Counted from the first letter of the stretch, positions 34,601 through 44,400 are shown. The stretch is 64,000 nucleotides of DNA from Corallococcus coralloides DSM 2259 (GCF_000255295.1 NC_017030.1:9832328-9896327), one strand, 5' to 3'. The notes: generated by a model not told the origin, from the letters alone. Numbers and translations are program-made.

Positions 34601-34856
34601 CGACTTTGGAGAGACGCGGGGCGCGCTGCCGCTCATCACGGATGACGTGTTGGTGAACTTCGATCCGGAACGGGCCCGGGGCGCGGTGCGGCTCTTCGCG
34701 AGGCTGGCGGAAGCCCACCAGGTCATCGCCTTCACCTGCCACCCGTGGCTGCGCGAACAGTTCGAAGCGGAAGGCGCCCATGTCCTGGAGCTGCCCGGCG
34801 CCACGAAGTCCCTCCGCGAAGGCGCCCAACCCTTACGGGTGGTCTCCAGCGGCTAG
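31656..34856 (+). CDS. SMC-like ATPase, YhaN/SbcC-type
   Basis: A 1066-aa ATPase with Walker A GPNEAGKST at 34-42, long coiled-coil arms rich in Glu/Arg/Ala, and C-terminal signature LSRGTREQLFLAF and Walker B LPLITDDVLVNFD. Two hydrophobic segments break the coiled coil in the middle (about 480-530: WVVAAALVALGFAVLAAWLA and LCAVGGLLLVGLLLFV), a feature of YhaN-like proteins that E. coli SbcC lacks and that suggests membrane contact. No zinc-hook CxxC is visible. It is translationally coupled to the SbcD-like nuclease. The complex should act on DNA ends or foreign DNA; location near the membrane is inference. Confidence 0.88.
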   Translation: MKPGLRINRFQVDGFGHFRGYSGTPGPGLTLLYGPNEAGKSTLLAFLRGVLFGFEKRGQPERYEPEGALFGGELWLDTAVGPLVVHRHGGKRASEGTLTVRGLDGQPLPETLLDQALGDVPRELFFEVFAFRLDELSSFQRLAKQRGVSEALFAAGMQGARLLPEAVERLSKSAEALYLPRGQTKELNIVMKELEEVQQALREAGDRPALYFSTRDQLAERIAEGHALEVARKHTEHELDHASRLESALGDLAVLARDRAELATLPVLDTFPPGAETRLEDVLQRRKTYRAQQAQLHERLTPIEEARERLAAPWPVRERAESLRTALATYSGHSEQLRSLPARRASLTSRRRQLEQSLGELGLAVDAGGLLALDLGARARGELESLAGRLDAADSALAQAEAEQARTREERARLETALGRVQAELEALPEERPAQVRQRQAAVGRMRAVRGDLERLAEQRLEQRRQMDGVRAPTDAVPLRSLLPLSWVVAAALVALGFAVLAAWLAGPSVGVLCAVGGLLLVGLLLFVRHRVETARKASLEAQAARHRWRQQEEERFRSVQAAMSAREELLQRELLNASGAAGLSPGASLSDLAAQEAQLAELLTQAERRELLVREEDTLRTAWDTAVREAQRVEEARLRASQREEVLREEWRAFLVARRFPEALSAASALTLWLDAAALRQRLLDLRTDEEEFTVAETACDAVTTRLLQEARAAGLPEGPPETVAARVSVALEEVRSRAADQRHLDGQRGELLAEKARLDQLALDEDQAWEALLTEGGCQDEATFRRRAVQARRYTELAARVREHVQRVQALTGLGENAANEEVHSAGGETGLKEQLATLRERHKAEGERHKAVLTEQGSLKTQLSQWENDDRVSRLRIQEETLRAKAAELATRYAADRLTLALLGRARRRFEEEQQPRVIQLASELFSELTAGRYRRVFIPAGDARELRVSDGARDWSAEQLSRGTREQLFLAFRLAVIRDFGETRGALPLITDDVLVNFDPERARGAVRLFARLAEAHQVIAFTCHPWLREQFEAEGAHVLELPGATKSLREGAQPLRVVSSG

Positions 34857-34878
34857 GGAACGGCGAACCCTGGCGCAC

Positions 34879-34920
34879 AAAAAAATACTGGGAGCGCGCC
34901 CCCTCGACGCGCTCCCAGTA
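34879..34920 (-). terminator. Strong intrinsic terminator for leftward transcription
   Basis: A perfect 13-bp stem pairs 34886-34898 with 34908-34920 around a 9-base loop. On the minus strand it is followed directly by seven T (34885 to 34879), the classic Rho-independent form. In the plus direction there is no U-run, so it best fits minus-strand transcription, although no minus-strand gene is found upstream of it. It could also slow read-through from the SbcCD-like genes. Confidence 0.7.
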
Positions 34921-34990
34921 ACTCAACCCCTCCCCCGAGGGGTCCCCCTCTCGGATGCGGCCCCCAAAGCTCCGCGTCCGTCCTGCTTTT

Positions 34991-35020
34991 CCTTCAAGAC
35001 GTCGACTACCGAAAACCTTG
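34991..35020. repeat. 30-base repeat, copy A
   Basis: Copy A of a direct repeat that shares 24 of 30 bases with copy B. It begins ccttcaagacgtcg and ends aaaaccttg. Both copies lie in the gap downstream of the SbcCD-like genes, 135 bases apart. Confidence 0.55.
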
Positions 35021-35125
35021 AGTCCCGGAAGATCGACCCCCGAAACCCTTTCCCCCTCCGCCCGGTCCGCTCTGCGTCCCGAGCCCTTGGACCCTGGTGG
35101 CTCTGCCCCCAGCATCCCCACCTCG

Positions 35126-35155
35126 CCTTCAATACGTCGGCCGCGAAAAACCTTG
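35126..35155. repeat. 30-base repeat, copy B
   Basis: Copy B of the 30-base direct repeat. It begins ccttcaatacgtcg and ends aaaaccttg, differing from copy A at six positions, mostly in the centre. Confidence 0.55.
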
Positions 35156-35264
35156 GCTCGGCCCTGTTTTTTTTCGCCGTCCCCTCTGACGCGGCCTGTC
35201 GGACGGGCCTCCCCGGGGCCTGCGTCAGCGCTGCTGCTACAGTCGCCCACCCTGGAGGGGCGCC

Positions 35265-38200
35265 ATGCGGAAGCCGTCGGCGGTGGTCATTGGAGGCGTC
35301 GTGCTCGCGCTCCTCATCGGAGCCGGGGTCTTCTGGTGGCTGCGCCCCACTCCCCCCACCCCCGCGTCCCCCCCGGCCGCCCGCGCCTCGCGCCGCCAGC
35401 TTCCCCCCGCGCCTCCCGCACCGCCCCAGGGCGCCCTCCAGGTCCAGGGCCGCGTCGTCGACCTCCAGGGGCAGCCGGTCGCCGGCATCGAGGTCTCCGC
35501 CTCCGTCCCCCTTCCCGGAGAGACGCTGACGGAGCTGCCGTGTGACGCGAACCAGCCCGACGTCTCCCTGGTCTCGGAGGACTGCGCGTCCCCCGCCGCC
35601 AACCTCTGGGTCCAGGAGCTGGTGGAGGCCCACCGGGGTGGGGCCTTCGTCCTGTCGCGCACCACGTCCGCGCAGGACGGCTCCTTCACCCTGGAGGGCC
35701 TGCCCCAGGGGACGGTCACCCTCTGGGCCCTGGGCTCGCAAGGCGCGGGCCTCCTGGAGGACGTCGCCTCCGGCACGCAGGACGTGACGCTGGAGCTCGA
35801 AGCCAGCCAGCCCATCACCGGCCGCGTGGTGGACGAGGACGGCGCCCCGCTCTCCCACGTCCAGGTCACCGTGCTGCACACGGGCACGGCGCGCTTCTTC
35901 GAGACGAAGACCGGCGCGGACGGCCGCTTCTCCCTGGGCCCCCTGCCCGAGGACACCTATGGCCTCCTCGCCGCCCAACCGGGACGCATCTCCGCGTGGA
36001 TGGGGGAGGTGGCCACGGGCCCCCTGCCGGAGGACGTGGTGCTGTACGCCCCCCGGCGCATCGTGGGCACCGTGGTGGACGGCGAGCACCCCGTCGCCGG
36101 CGCCACCGTCACGGAGCTCGACAACGGTCGCGTTGCCACCACCGACGAACAGGGGCGCTTCACCTTCGACGGCCTGTCCCCCGACGAGTACACCCTAAAG
36201 GCGGAGCAGGGCGGCCTCCAGGCGCACGAAACGGTGGTGGTCACGGAGGACCCGCGCGAGGTCCAGGTGACGCTGCGCCTGGGCACCGTCTTCTACGTGG
36301 AGGCCACCGTGCGTGACACCGCCGGCAAACCCGTGGCCCAGGCGGAGGTGAGCGCCGCCCTTCCCCGTGAGAGTGACGAGTACCTCGACCCCCACCACTT
36401 CAAGGCGCTCGGCACCACCGACGAGGACGGCCGCCTGCGCCTGGGCCCCCTCCGGGCCCGCGACTACGTCTTCCAGGTGGTGGCGGACCGGATGCTGGAC
36501 CTCACCGAGACCCGCACCATCGCCTCGGGCGGCCCCGCGCTGGACTTCGTCCTCTCCCCCGCCATCCTCGTGGAGGGAATCGTCACCGACGCCGCGGGCA
36601 AGCCGGTGGTGGATGCCTCCCTGTCGCTGCATCCACCAGACCGGACGCGCCCGGTCAGCGCGCCTCCGCCCGTCTACACGCGCTCGTTCATCCTGGTGCA
36701 CCCATCCCGCGAGGCGCCCCTCACCTTCGACGCCACCTCCGACGCGGAGGGGCACTTCGCCATCAAGGTGGACCAGCCCCTCTCCGGCACCCTCACCCTC
36801 GAGGCCGAAGGCTACCTGCCGCGCACGCTCCAGGTCCGCGCCCCCACGTCCGGCCTGAAGCTCACCCTGGACTCGGGTGCCACCGTGCGCGGCACCGTGA
36901 CGAGCTCGCGCGGCACGCCCGTCAACGAAGTGGACGTCTCCTTGGAGAAGCAGGAGCCGGAGCCCTCCCCAGGCGCCCGCGAGGCCCCCGAAGGAGAAGA
37001 AGACGACAACGCGTTCAACAGCGAGCGCACGACCTTCGCGGGCTCCTCGGGCGAGGACGGCCGCTTCGACATCAAGGGCCTGCCGCCCGGCACCTATGCC
37101 GTGTGGATGCGGACCACCACGGGCGGCTATGAGCGCCACATGCCCGACCGCGTGGTGCTGCGCGGCTCGGAGACCGTGGAGCTGGCGCTGCGCCTGGACC
37201 TGGACGGCCGGGTGGGCGGCATCGTCGTGGACGCGGAGGGCCGGCCCCTGGCGGACGTCACCGTGGAGGCCACCGCGAAGGAGGAGGAAGCCAGCACCGG
37301 CCGCGGGTACTCCCCCCTCTCCGCGAAGACCGGCCCGGACGGCCGCTTCGTCCTGGAGCCGCTGGCGCGCGACTGGGACTACGAGCTGACGGCGGCGAAG
37401 CCGGGCTACGCGCTGCCCAAGCCGCCCAGGAAGGAGCACCCCGACGAGGGCCCGGACGACGAGACCTTCGAACAGCTGAGAGCGAGGCACAGGCGATGGC
37501 TGGAGGAGCGGGAGGGGCCCAAGCTCATGGCCCGCGCGGGGAACATGGCGGTGCGCATCACCCTCGCCTTCCAGGGCCGCATCACCGGCCGGCTGGCCAG
37601 GAAGGACGGCACGCCCATCACCCGCTTCACCGTGAACGAAGAAGCGGTACGCGACCCGAAGGGCGCCTTCACCGTCTTCGTGGACGAGCCCGGCCCCCAG
37701 CACCTCACCTTCGAGGCGACGGGCCACGCCCTCACCCAGCGCGACGTGGACGTCCCCGCCGGCCGGGACGTGGACCTGGGCACGGTGAGCATGGAAGAGG
37801 GCCACATCATCAAGGGCCGCGTGGTGGATGACGCCACCGGCGCCCCGCTGGCCGGGGTGTCCATCTCCCTGTCGCTGCCGGCGGCAGACGCCGCCAACGC
37901 GGAGCAGGCCAGCTCCTTCGCGGACGTCGACACCGGCCCGGACGGCACCTTCCAACTGCCCGCCGTGGAATCCCGGCCCTACCTGCTCACCGCGCAGGAG
38001 GAGGAACACGCGTTGCTCGAGCGCATCGTGGGCCCCACCGAGGACACGCTCGAGCTGCGCCTGCCCATCTCCACCCGCCTGGAGGTCACGGCGCGAGACG
38101 CACAGGGCCAGCCGGCGTCCATCGTCCTGGCGGCCGTCCCGAAGGCGAACCCGGAGGAGGAGCTCACCGCCCCGGCGAGCGACGGCGTGGCCCTGTTCCG

Positions 38201-38630
38201 CGACCTGGCCCCGGGCGACTACCTGGTGAAGATCGCGGGCGGAAACACCGGCAGGGCCGTGCCTCGCGTCGTGCGCGTGGAGCCCCATCGCGTCAACCGG
38301 GTGGACCTGCCGCTGTCGACGACGGGGCTCAAGCTGAAGCTGCGCTGGAGCGAGCGCGGCAGGCAGGGCACCTCCTACCTCCTCCCCGGCCGGGTCCCCG
38401 CGCCACCCGAATCGGCCTCTGCCGCGGAGGTGCGGTGGCTGCGCGAACAGGCGCTCCCGCCGCTGTTTCACAACGCAGGGACCTGGGTGCTCGTTCCTCC
38501 CGGGCCCTACACGCTTCTCGTGTTGCAAGAACGCGAGGGACGCTGGCTCTCGTTCCGCGAGGACGTGACGGTGGGCCCAGGCACCATGCAGGACATGCAG
38601 GAGGTGGAGGTGCCCGCGCTTCCGTGGTGA
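35265..38630 (+). CDS. Membrane-anchored protein of repeated carboxypeptidase-regulatory domains
   Basis: A 1121-aa protein with an N-terminal signal anchor (VVIGGVVLALLIGAGVFWWL), a Pro/Ala-rich linker, then many beta-sandwich domains of the carboxypeptidase-regulatory (CarboxypepD_reg, transthyretin-like) type. Each carries a GRVVDxxGxPVAGxxV opening and an sDexGrFxLxxLPpGxYxLxA closing, for example GRVVDEDGAPLSHVQV and TDEQGRFTFDGLSPDEYTL. About ten units can be counted by eye. Proteins of this kind are common on myxobacterial surfaces and act as adhesive or structural stalks; none of the units carries peptidase residues. It ends 51 bases before the retron-associated genes and may or may not share their transcript. 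Confidence 0.8.
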   Translation: MRKPSAVVIGGVVLALLIGAGVFWWLRPTPPTPASPPAARASRRQLPPAPPAPPQGALQVQGRVVDLQGQPVAGIEVSASVPLPGETLTELPCDANQPDVSLVSEDCASPAANLWVQELVEAHRGGAFVLSRTTSAQDGSFTLEGLPQGTVTLWALGSQGAGLLEDVASGTQDVTLELEASQPITGRVVDEDGAPLSHVQVTVLHTGTARFFETKTGADGRFSLGPLPEDTYGLLAAQPGRISAWMGEVATGPLPEDVVLYAPRRIVGTVVDGEHPVAGATVTELDNGRVATTDEQGRFTFDGLSPDEYTLKAEQGGLQAHETVVVTEDPREVQVTLRLGTVFYVEATVRDTAGKPVAQAEVSAALPRESDEYLDPHHFKALGTTDEDGRLRLGPLRARDYVFQVVADRMLDLTETRTIASGGPALDFVLSPAILVEGIVTDAAGKPVVDASLSLHPPDRTRPVSAPPPVYTRSFILVHPSREAPLTFDATSDAEGHFAIKVDQPLSGTLTLEAEGYLPRTLQVRAPTSGLKLTLDSGATVRGTVTSSRGTPVNEVDVSLEKQEPEPSPGAREAPEGEEDDNAFNSERTTFAGSSGEDGRFDIKGLPPGTYAVWMRTTTGGYERHMPDRVVLRGSETVELALRLDLDGRVGGIVVDAEGRPLADVTVEATAKEEEASTGRGYSPLSAKTGPDGRFVLEPLARDWDYELTAAKPGYALPKPPRKEHPDEGPDDETFEQLRARHRRWLEEREGPKLMARAGNMAVRITLAFQGRITGRLARKDGTPITRFTVNEEAVRDPKGAFTVFVDEPGPQHLTFEATGHALTQRDVDVPAGRDVDLGTVSMEEGHIIKGRVVDDATGAPLAGVSISLSLPAADAANAEQASSFADVDTGPDGTFQLPAVESRPYLLTAQEEEHALLERIVGPTEDTLELRLPISTRLEVTARDAQGQPASIVLAAVPKANPEEELTAPASDGVALFRDLAPGDYLVKIAGGNTGRAVPRVVRVEPHRVNRVDLPLSTTGLKLKLRWSERGRQGTSYLLPGRVPAPPESASAAEVRWLREQALPPLFHNAGTWVLVPPGPYTLLVLQEREGRWLSFREDVTVGPGTMQDMQEVEVPALPW

Positions 38631-38681
38631 GGCGGGTCCGACATGCCTCGCGGTCCAGGGGAGCTGTGTTAAACCCCACGT

Positions 38682-41411
38682 ATGACCCCGAGTGACGCGC
38701 TGAGCGCAGCAGACCTCGAACGTCTGGCCAGGGCAGAGGCACCGGACCTGGCCGAGTCCGTGCTGGCCTTCCTCGACCAGCCGGACCGCACGTCCGATAC
38801 GCCGCTGCCGCAAGGCGCGCTGTCCTTCGACGCGCTGAAGCAGCTGCTGGAGCAGGCGCGCGTGGACGGCGACAAGGCGGGCCGCCGCAAGGGTTCGCAT
38901 GAGGCGTGGCAGCGCTTCCTCGCGCAGAAGGACGTGCCGCTGCCGCCGCGCCTGCTGCTCGCGGACCTGCTGGTGTCCCTCTACGAGAAGAACACCGAGC
39001 CCGCGCGGGCCGCCCTCATCACGCTGGTGAAGCAAGCGCCGCTGAAGTTCGGCCTGTGGGCGGGCCTCAAGCGCATCTACAAGCTGTCGGAGGCGCGTCA
39101 CGACGCGGAGATGTTCGGCGCGCTGGCCTGGCGCTTCGACACCGAGCGCGGCGGACGCCGTCACCGCGAGGTGGGCGCCGGCACCCTCACCTACCTCCAG
39201 CGCCGGGCGTGGCGCTTCCTGCGCCAGCTGGGCGCGGCCGTCCCGGAGCTCTACCCGCAGTTCGCGGTGGAGGTGCTGCGGCACTACGACCTGGACACCA
39301 CGTGGGCGCAGTGCTGGGTGGCGCACCACATCTGGGCGCACAACAGCAAGAACTACAGCGCGTCGCGCTTCCCCATCCAGCCGCCCGGCGACATGGTGAA
39401 GCAGCGCATGTATCCGGACGCGTGGAAGCGCTCGCCGGACGCGCTGATGCGCCTGTTGGACACGTGCCAGTCGGACCCGGCCGCGAAGTTCGCCATCCAG
39501 GGCCTGCGCAAGGACTTCCCGGAGGCGCTGCGCAAGGTGACGCCCGCGTGGCTGGACCGGCTGGCGCGCCGTCCGCTGGGCAGCGCGCACGACTTCCTGG
39601 TGGAGACGCTCCAGGGCTCGCCGGACTTCCACCAGGGCAAGCTGCGCGCGGCCGGGCTGCATGAGGCGGTGCTCGCGCTGCTCTTCTCCCCCAGCGACAA
39701 GGCCCGCGCCTACGCCATCGAGTACGCGCGCGGCCACGCGCAGGACCTGGCCGCGGACCGGCTGGCGGACCTGGTGGAGAAGGGCGCGGACGACGTGCAG
39801 CGGTTCGCCGCCGCCGCCCTGGAGAAGCACAAGCCGCGCGACCTGGGCCTGCCGCTCCTGGGCCGGCTGCTCAACTCCAAGCCCACCGCGGCGTTCGCGG
39901 CGAAGTCGCTGGAGCAGTCCTTCGACCGCGCGGAAATCACCCACGACTTCCTGCGCGAGATGCTCTGGGGCAAGCAGGAGCAGCTCAACTGGGCGAAGAA
40001 CTACGTCTCCGCGAAGTACGCGGCCGGGGAGATGCCGGCGGACTTCTGGAAGGTGGCGCTGACGGAGGCGAAGCAGCGCTCGTCGCGCCAGCGCATCGTG
40101 GAGGACACGGCGATGAAGGCCCTGTCCACCTACAAGCCGGCGGACATCGGGCCGGAGTGGCTGCTGGACCTGGTGGCTCACCCGCGCCTGGGCCGTCAGG
40201 CGGCGCAGTGGCTCACCCGCGCGGACAGCCTGCCGGGCCTGGATGTGGAGCGCGTGAAGGCGCTCGTCTTCAACGGCAAGTTCCGGAGCACGGCGCTGGA
40301 GCTGCTCGGCAACCGCAAGCTCTTCACCGCGCGGCAGCTCACGGTGCCCTGGCTGCTGGCGCTGGCGCGTCGGGCCGACCCGCAGCTGCACGACTTCGCG
40401 CACCGCTACCTGCTGGCGAACGTGGTGCCCGCGGACTTCAGCGACACGGGCGACGCGGACGCGGGCCTGGAGCGCCTGTTCGACCTGGCGCTGGGCGCGA
40501 AGCAGCCGCCGCCGGTGCGCGCGTTCGCGCAGACGTACCTGCGCTGCCACCACCCGGGCATCGGGCCGGAGCAGCCGGAGTCCAAGTCCTACGAGCTGCG
40601 CCCCCGCGCGCCGCGCAAGGCGTACTCGGCGGAGCGGCTGTGGCCGGCCCTGTTCGACGCGCGCGACGACGTGCGCCGCTTCGCGCTGACCATCGCCCGC
40701 TCGGAGCTGCGCGCGTGGGGCTATCAGACGCGCGTGTACGAGCTGGCGGACTCGGACGCGAAGGAGATCCGCAACCTGGCCTACGACGCCCTGCTCAACG
40801 CGGGCGAGCCGGGCGCGGACGCACGCCACACGCTGCAGCCGGAGGAGCTGGACGCGGGCAAGGTGTTCGCGCTCACGGAGTCCACCAAGCGCAGCACGCG
40901 TGAAGTAGCCGTGGAGCTCATCCGCCGGCACTACGCGCGGCTGGGCGGCGCGGAGCGGCTGTCCGGCCTGATGCAGAGCGCGGACCGCGAGGTGGGCCTG
41001 TTCGCGGTGCGCCTGCTCTGGGAGAAGCACCGTCCGCTGCACCTGCCGGAGGGCTGGAAGCCGGCGGGCGGCGGCAAGGACGAGCGTGAAGCCGGTGGCA
41101 CCACGCGCTTCAGCGACGTGGAGGCGCTGCGCACGTTCCTGCGGCGCATGATGTTCGGCCTGCCGCCCGGGCGCGCGAAGGAAGCGCGTGAGGGCGACGT
41201 GCAGCGCCGGCTGTCCGCGAGCGTGGCCAAGCGCCGCGTGGTGGAGCTGGTGCGGGACCTGGGCCTGGAAGACGAGAGCTTCGCGCGAGTGGTGGCGCCC
41301 GTGCTGGGCGAGTTCACCGGCTCCGTGGCGAAGGGCGAGTGGCAGAGCTGCCTGGCCTCGCTGGTGCAACTGCGTGCGGCACACCCGGGCGTGCAGCTCG
41401 GCGGCATCTAG
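38682..41411 (+). CDS. HEAT/ARM-like repeat protein, first gene of the retron-associated module
   Basis: A 909-aa all-helical protein without signal peptide or membrane segment. Helical pairs repeat through most of it (for example ARAYAIEYARGHAQDLAADRLADLVEKGADDVQRFAAAALEKHKP and RRFALTIARSELRAWGYQTRVYELADSDAKEIRNLAYDALLNAG), giving an ARM/HEAT-type superhelix. The N-terminal portion (WRFLRQLGAAVPELYPQFAVEVLRHYDLDTTWAQCWVAHHIWAH) is a distinct segment I cannot assign. No nuclease, NADase, protease or membrane-pore motif was found. Twelve bases separate its stop from the next gene, so the two are probably co-transcribed. With the two genes after it and the retron it forms a conserved-looking module; a scaffold or sensor role is inference. 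Confidence 0.75.
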   Translation: MTPSDALSAADLERLARAEAPDLAESVLAFLDQPDRTSDTPLPQGALSFDALKQLLEQARVDGDKAGRRKGSHEAWQRFLAQKDVPLPPRLLLADLLVSLYEKNTEPARAALITLVKQAPLKFGLWAGLKRIYKLSEARHDAEMFGALAWRFDTERGGRRHREVGAGTLTYLQRRAWRFLRQLGAAVPELYPQFAVEVLRHYDLDTTWAQCWVAHHIWAHNSKNYSASRFPIQPPGDMVKQRMYPDAWKRSPDALMRLLDTCQSDPAAKFAIQGLRKDFPEALRKVTPAWLDRLARRPLGSAHDFLVETLQGSPDFHQGKLRAAGLHEAVLALLFSPSDKARAYAIEYARGHAQDLAADRLADLVEKGADDVQRFAAAALEKHKPRDLGLPLLGRLLNSKPTAAFAAKSLEQSFDRAEITHDFLREMLWGKQEQLNWAKNYVSAKYAAGEMPADFWKVALTEAKQRSSRQRIVEDTAMKALSTYKPADIGPEWLLDLVAHPRLGRQAAQWLTRADSLPGLDVERVKALVFNGKFRSTALELLGNRKLFTARQLTVPWLLALARRADPQLHDFAHRYLLANVVPADFSDTGDADAGLERLFDLALGAKQPPPVRAFAQTYLRCHHPGIGPEQPESKSYELRPRAPRKAYSAERLWPALFDARDDVRRFALTIARSELRAWGYQTRVYELADSDAKEIRNLAYDALLNAGEPGADARHTLQPEELDAGKVFALTESTKRSTREVAVELIRRHYARLGGAERLSGLMQSADREVGLFAVRLLWEKHRPLHLPEGWKPAGGGKDEREAGGTTRFSDVEALRTFLRRMMFGLPPGRAKEAREGDVQRRLSASVAKRRVVELVRDLGLEDESFARVVAPVLGEFTGSVAKGEWQSCLASLVQLRAAHPGVQLGGI

Positions 41412-41423
41412 GACAACGACACC

Positions 41424-44400
41424 ATGGCCAACCTCTCCATCGGCAACATCGAGAAGGTCCGTGCGCTGGCGGCCAATGCGCGCCTGCTCATCGTGGGCGG
41501 CACGCGCGCCGCCGCCGCCAGCCGCCTCACTGCGTACGATCCGGCAACCAACAAGGTCCTGTGGACTTCGCCCCTGCCCGCGCACGTGCTGGGCGTGGCG
41601 TTGTCCGGCGAGCAGTTCGCCGCGGCGGGCGCGGACGGCACCGTGCGCTTCGGGTCGCTCACCGACGGCACCGTGAAGTTCCAGCTCCACAACGCGCACC
41701 CCGGAGGCTGCACCGCGGTGGCGGCGAGCCCCGACGGCAAGGTGCTCTACACGGCCGGCGCGGACGGCTTCGTGCGCGCGTGGGACTGGGACAGCACGAA
41801 GAAGCTGAAGGAGTGGAGCGCGTCCTCGCAGCCGCTGCGCGCGGTGGCGGTGGACCCCACGCACACGTACGTGGCCTGCGCGGGCGATGACAGCGTGGTG
41901 CGCTCGTTCACGGTGGCGACGGGTGCGCGCCGGGACATGCCGGGCCACGAGGGCGCGGTGCGGGCGCTGGCCTTCACCCCGCGCGACGGGCGGCTCGTCT
42001 CCGCGGGTGACGACGGCAAGCTGCGCATCGGCTACCTGGTCGGCGCGGTGGAGTTCGAGGTTCGCGGCGACAAGGACAGCGGCCACGCGGGCTCCGTGCT
42101 GGGGCTGGTGTTCCCGCCCACGCCGCAGGCGGAAGCGGGCCAGGACCCTGCGGAGCGCATCGCGTCCGTGGGCAGCGACGGCAAGCTGAAGGTCTGGCGC
42201 CTGGATGAGCGCCGCAAGCCGCGCACCTTCGAGCTGGGCAGCAAGGCCCTGAACGCGGTGGCCTTCGCGCCGCCGGCGAACCCGCGTCAGGCGAAGCAGC
42301 TGCTGGGCTACCTCTTCGTGGCCGGCGAGGACCGCGGCGTCACCCGCATCACGCTGGGCACGGACGGCAAGCCCACGGACGAGACGACGGCGTACGGCCA
42401 CGGCTTCGACGTCTTCAACGATGCGCTGAAGGCCGCCCTCCCCCGCCGCGAGGCCGCGGTGAAGGAGGCGGTGGCCCTGCTGGAGCCGGAGGCGCTGGAC
42501 TTCGTCCTGGGCGTGCTGTCCTCGGACAAGGACATCGCGGCGCGCCGGCTGGCGGCCACGGAGCTGGGCAACCACGGCCGCACCGCCGCGCGCCCGAAGC
42601 TGCGCGACCGCCTCAACGACGACGACAAGACGGTGCGCGCCGCGGCGCTGGACGCGCTGGTGAAGCTGGAGACGGAGTCGCCTCTGGCGGCTCCCCGCGC
42701 GGCGCTGGACTCGCGCTTCGTGGACACGCGCGTGCAGGGCCTGCGCCTCTTGGCGAAGCAGGGCAGCGTGTCGCCGCTGGTGCCGGGCCTCATCGCCAGC
42801 AAGCTGCCGGACACGAACGCGGAGGTGGGCACCGCCGCGCTGGACGCGCTCACCACCGTGTCGCCCAAGGGCAGCACGGAGCCGCTGAAGCTCGCCTTCG
42901 AGCGCGGCCCCGCGGCCCTCAAGGTGGAGGTGCTGCTGCGCGCATCCGTGGCGGGCCTGCTGGGCGACCCGCGCCTGCAGCCGCTGGTGGCGCGCGCGCT
43001 GGACGACGCGGACCGGGACGTGCGCCGAGTGGCCTTCGCGGTGCGCGTGCTGGAGCGCCGCGCGCTGGCCGCCACGCTGGAGGCGAAGGACGAGGAGTTC
43101 GCGCGCACGGTGCGGGAAGTGACCCGCATGCTGACCCTCCAGGCGAAGCGCGCGGCCGGGGACACCGAGGCGAAGTTCAACACCGACGCGGAGCTGGCCG
43201 CCTCGCGCGAGCAGCTCTTCGGCAAGACGCCCGCAGGCACCGCGCTGACGGAGGCGGACCTGGAGCCGCTGCTCGCCGCCATGGCGTGCCGCATGCCGGA
43301 CACGGCCGTGCGTGGCGCGCGCGTGCTGGCGCAGCTGGGGGACGGCCGCGCCCTGGGCGCCCTGCTCCAGCTGTCGCGCGAGGACGACGCCGCCATCCGC
43401 CGTGAGACGGCCACCGCGCTCCAGGCGTTGCAGGATCCGCGCGCCCGCGAGCGGCTGGTGTGGATGCTGGACGACGCGGATGGAGACGTGCGCGCGGCGG
43501 CGCTGTCGGCCGTGGTGGCGCTGGACGCGGAAGCGCCGCTGTCCGCCGCGGAGGCCGCGCTGCGCTCCGGTCACGAGGACGTGCGCGTGCGCGGCCTGGA
43601 CCGGCTGGTGAAGCTGGGCGCCAAGGCGGAAGGCGCGGAAGGGCTGCTGGGCGACGCGCTGGAGGACGAGTCCGCCAAGGTGCGCGGCGAGGCCTTCCGC
43701 ACGCTGTGGGCCTGGAACGACCAGGAGCCCGTGAAGGCGCTGGACCGCGCGCTGGCGGGCCGCTTCCCGGACCTGCGCACCCGCGCCGTGGAAGTGCTCG
43801 CGCAGAAGGGCACCGACGACTGGGCGCTGGAGCGGCTGAAGAAGTCCGTGGAGGACCGCGACGCGGGCGTGGCCACCGCCGCCTACGAGGCGTGGGTGAA
43901 GCTGGCCGGCAAGGAGAAGGCGGAGCCGCACCTGGCCGCGCTCAACACCACGCACCCGGCCCTGCGCGAGAAGGCCGCCAAGGCCTCCGTGCACGCCCCG
44001 GCGGAAGCCATGCGCTCCGCGCTCCTCAAGCGCGTGCAGGACGAGCACCTGGACGTGGCTTTCGCGGCGCTGGAGGCGCTGGACAAGCTCATCCCGAACG
44101 AGAACGGGCCGCTGCTCGCGGGCATCGCGGCGTCGGCGCTGCCGGTGCGCGTGCGGGCCTCGGAGCTGCTCGCCCCGCGCGGCGCGGAGGACATCATCGA
44201 GCCCATGCGCGGGCTCATCACGGACAAGGACCTGGAGCGGATGTACCCGCCCGCCTTCCTCGTCCCGCTGCGCATCCGCGCGTCGCGAGCGCTGGCCACG
44301 CTGGGCTCGCGGCGCCTGCTGGGCTTCTACGCCACCACGCTCCTGCCCCACGAGGTGACGGACCTCCAGGAGCAGGGCGCGCGAGGCCTCGCGACGGCCA

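Larger units (their letters stand above)
34857..35264. other. 408-base non-coding gap with leftward terminator and repeats
   Basis: No convincing gene lies here. It contains a leftward terminator at 34879-34920, two copies of a 30-base sequence at 34991-35020 and 35126-35155, and a run of eight T at 35167-35174. A minus-strand frame spanning the gap (34732-35250) is Arg/Gly-rich and looks like chance. The terminator points to a transcript read leftward through this gap, possibly a small RNA. Confidence 0.5.

Noticed and set aside
34879-35174. Identity with the Pxr developmental sRNA of Myxococcus
   Set aside because: I could not match neighbours or the known C-run stem; only the general idea of a small RNA is kept.
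34732-35250. A 172-aa minus-strand frame across the gap beside the surface-protein gene
   Set aside because: Arg/Gly-rich, overlaps the SbcC-like gene end, has no ribosome site, and its 3' part lies beyond a strong terminator. The region is better read as non-coding.
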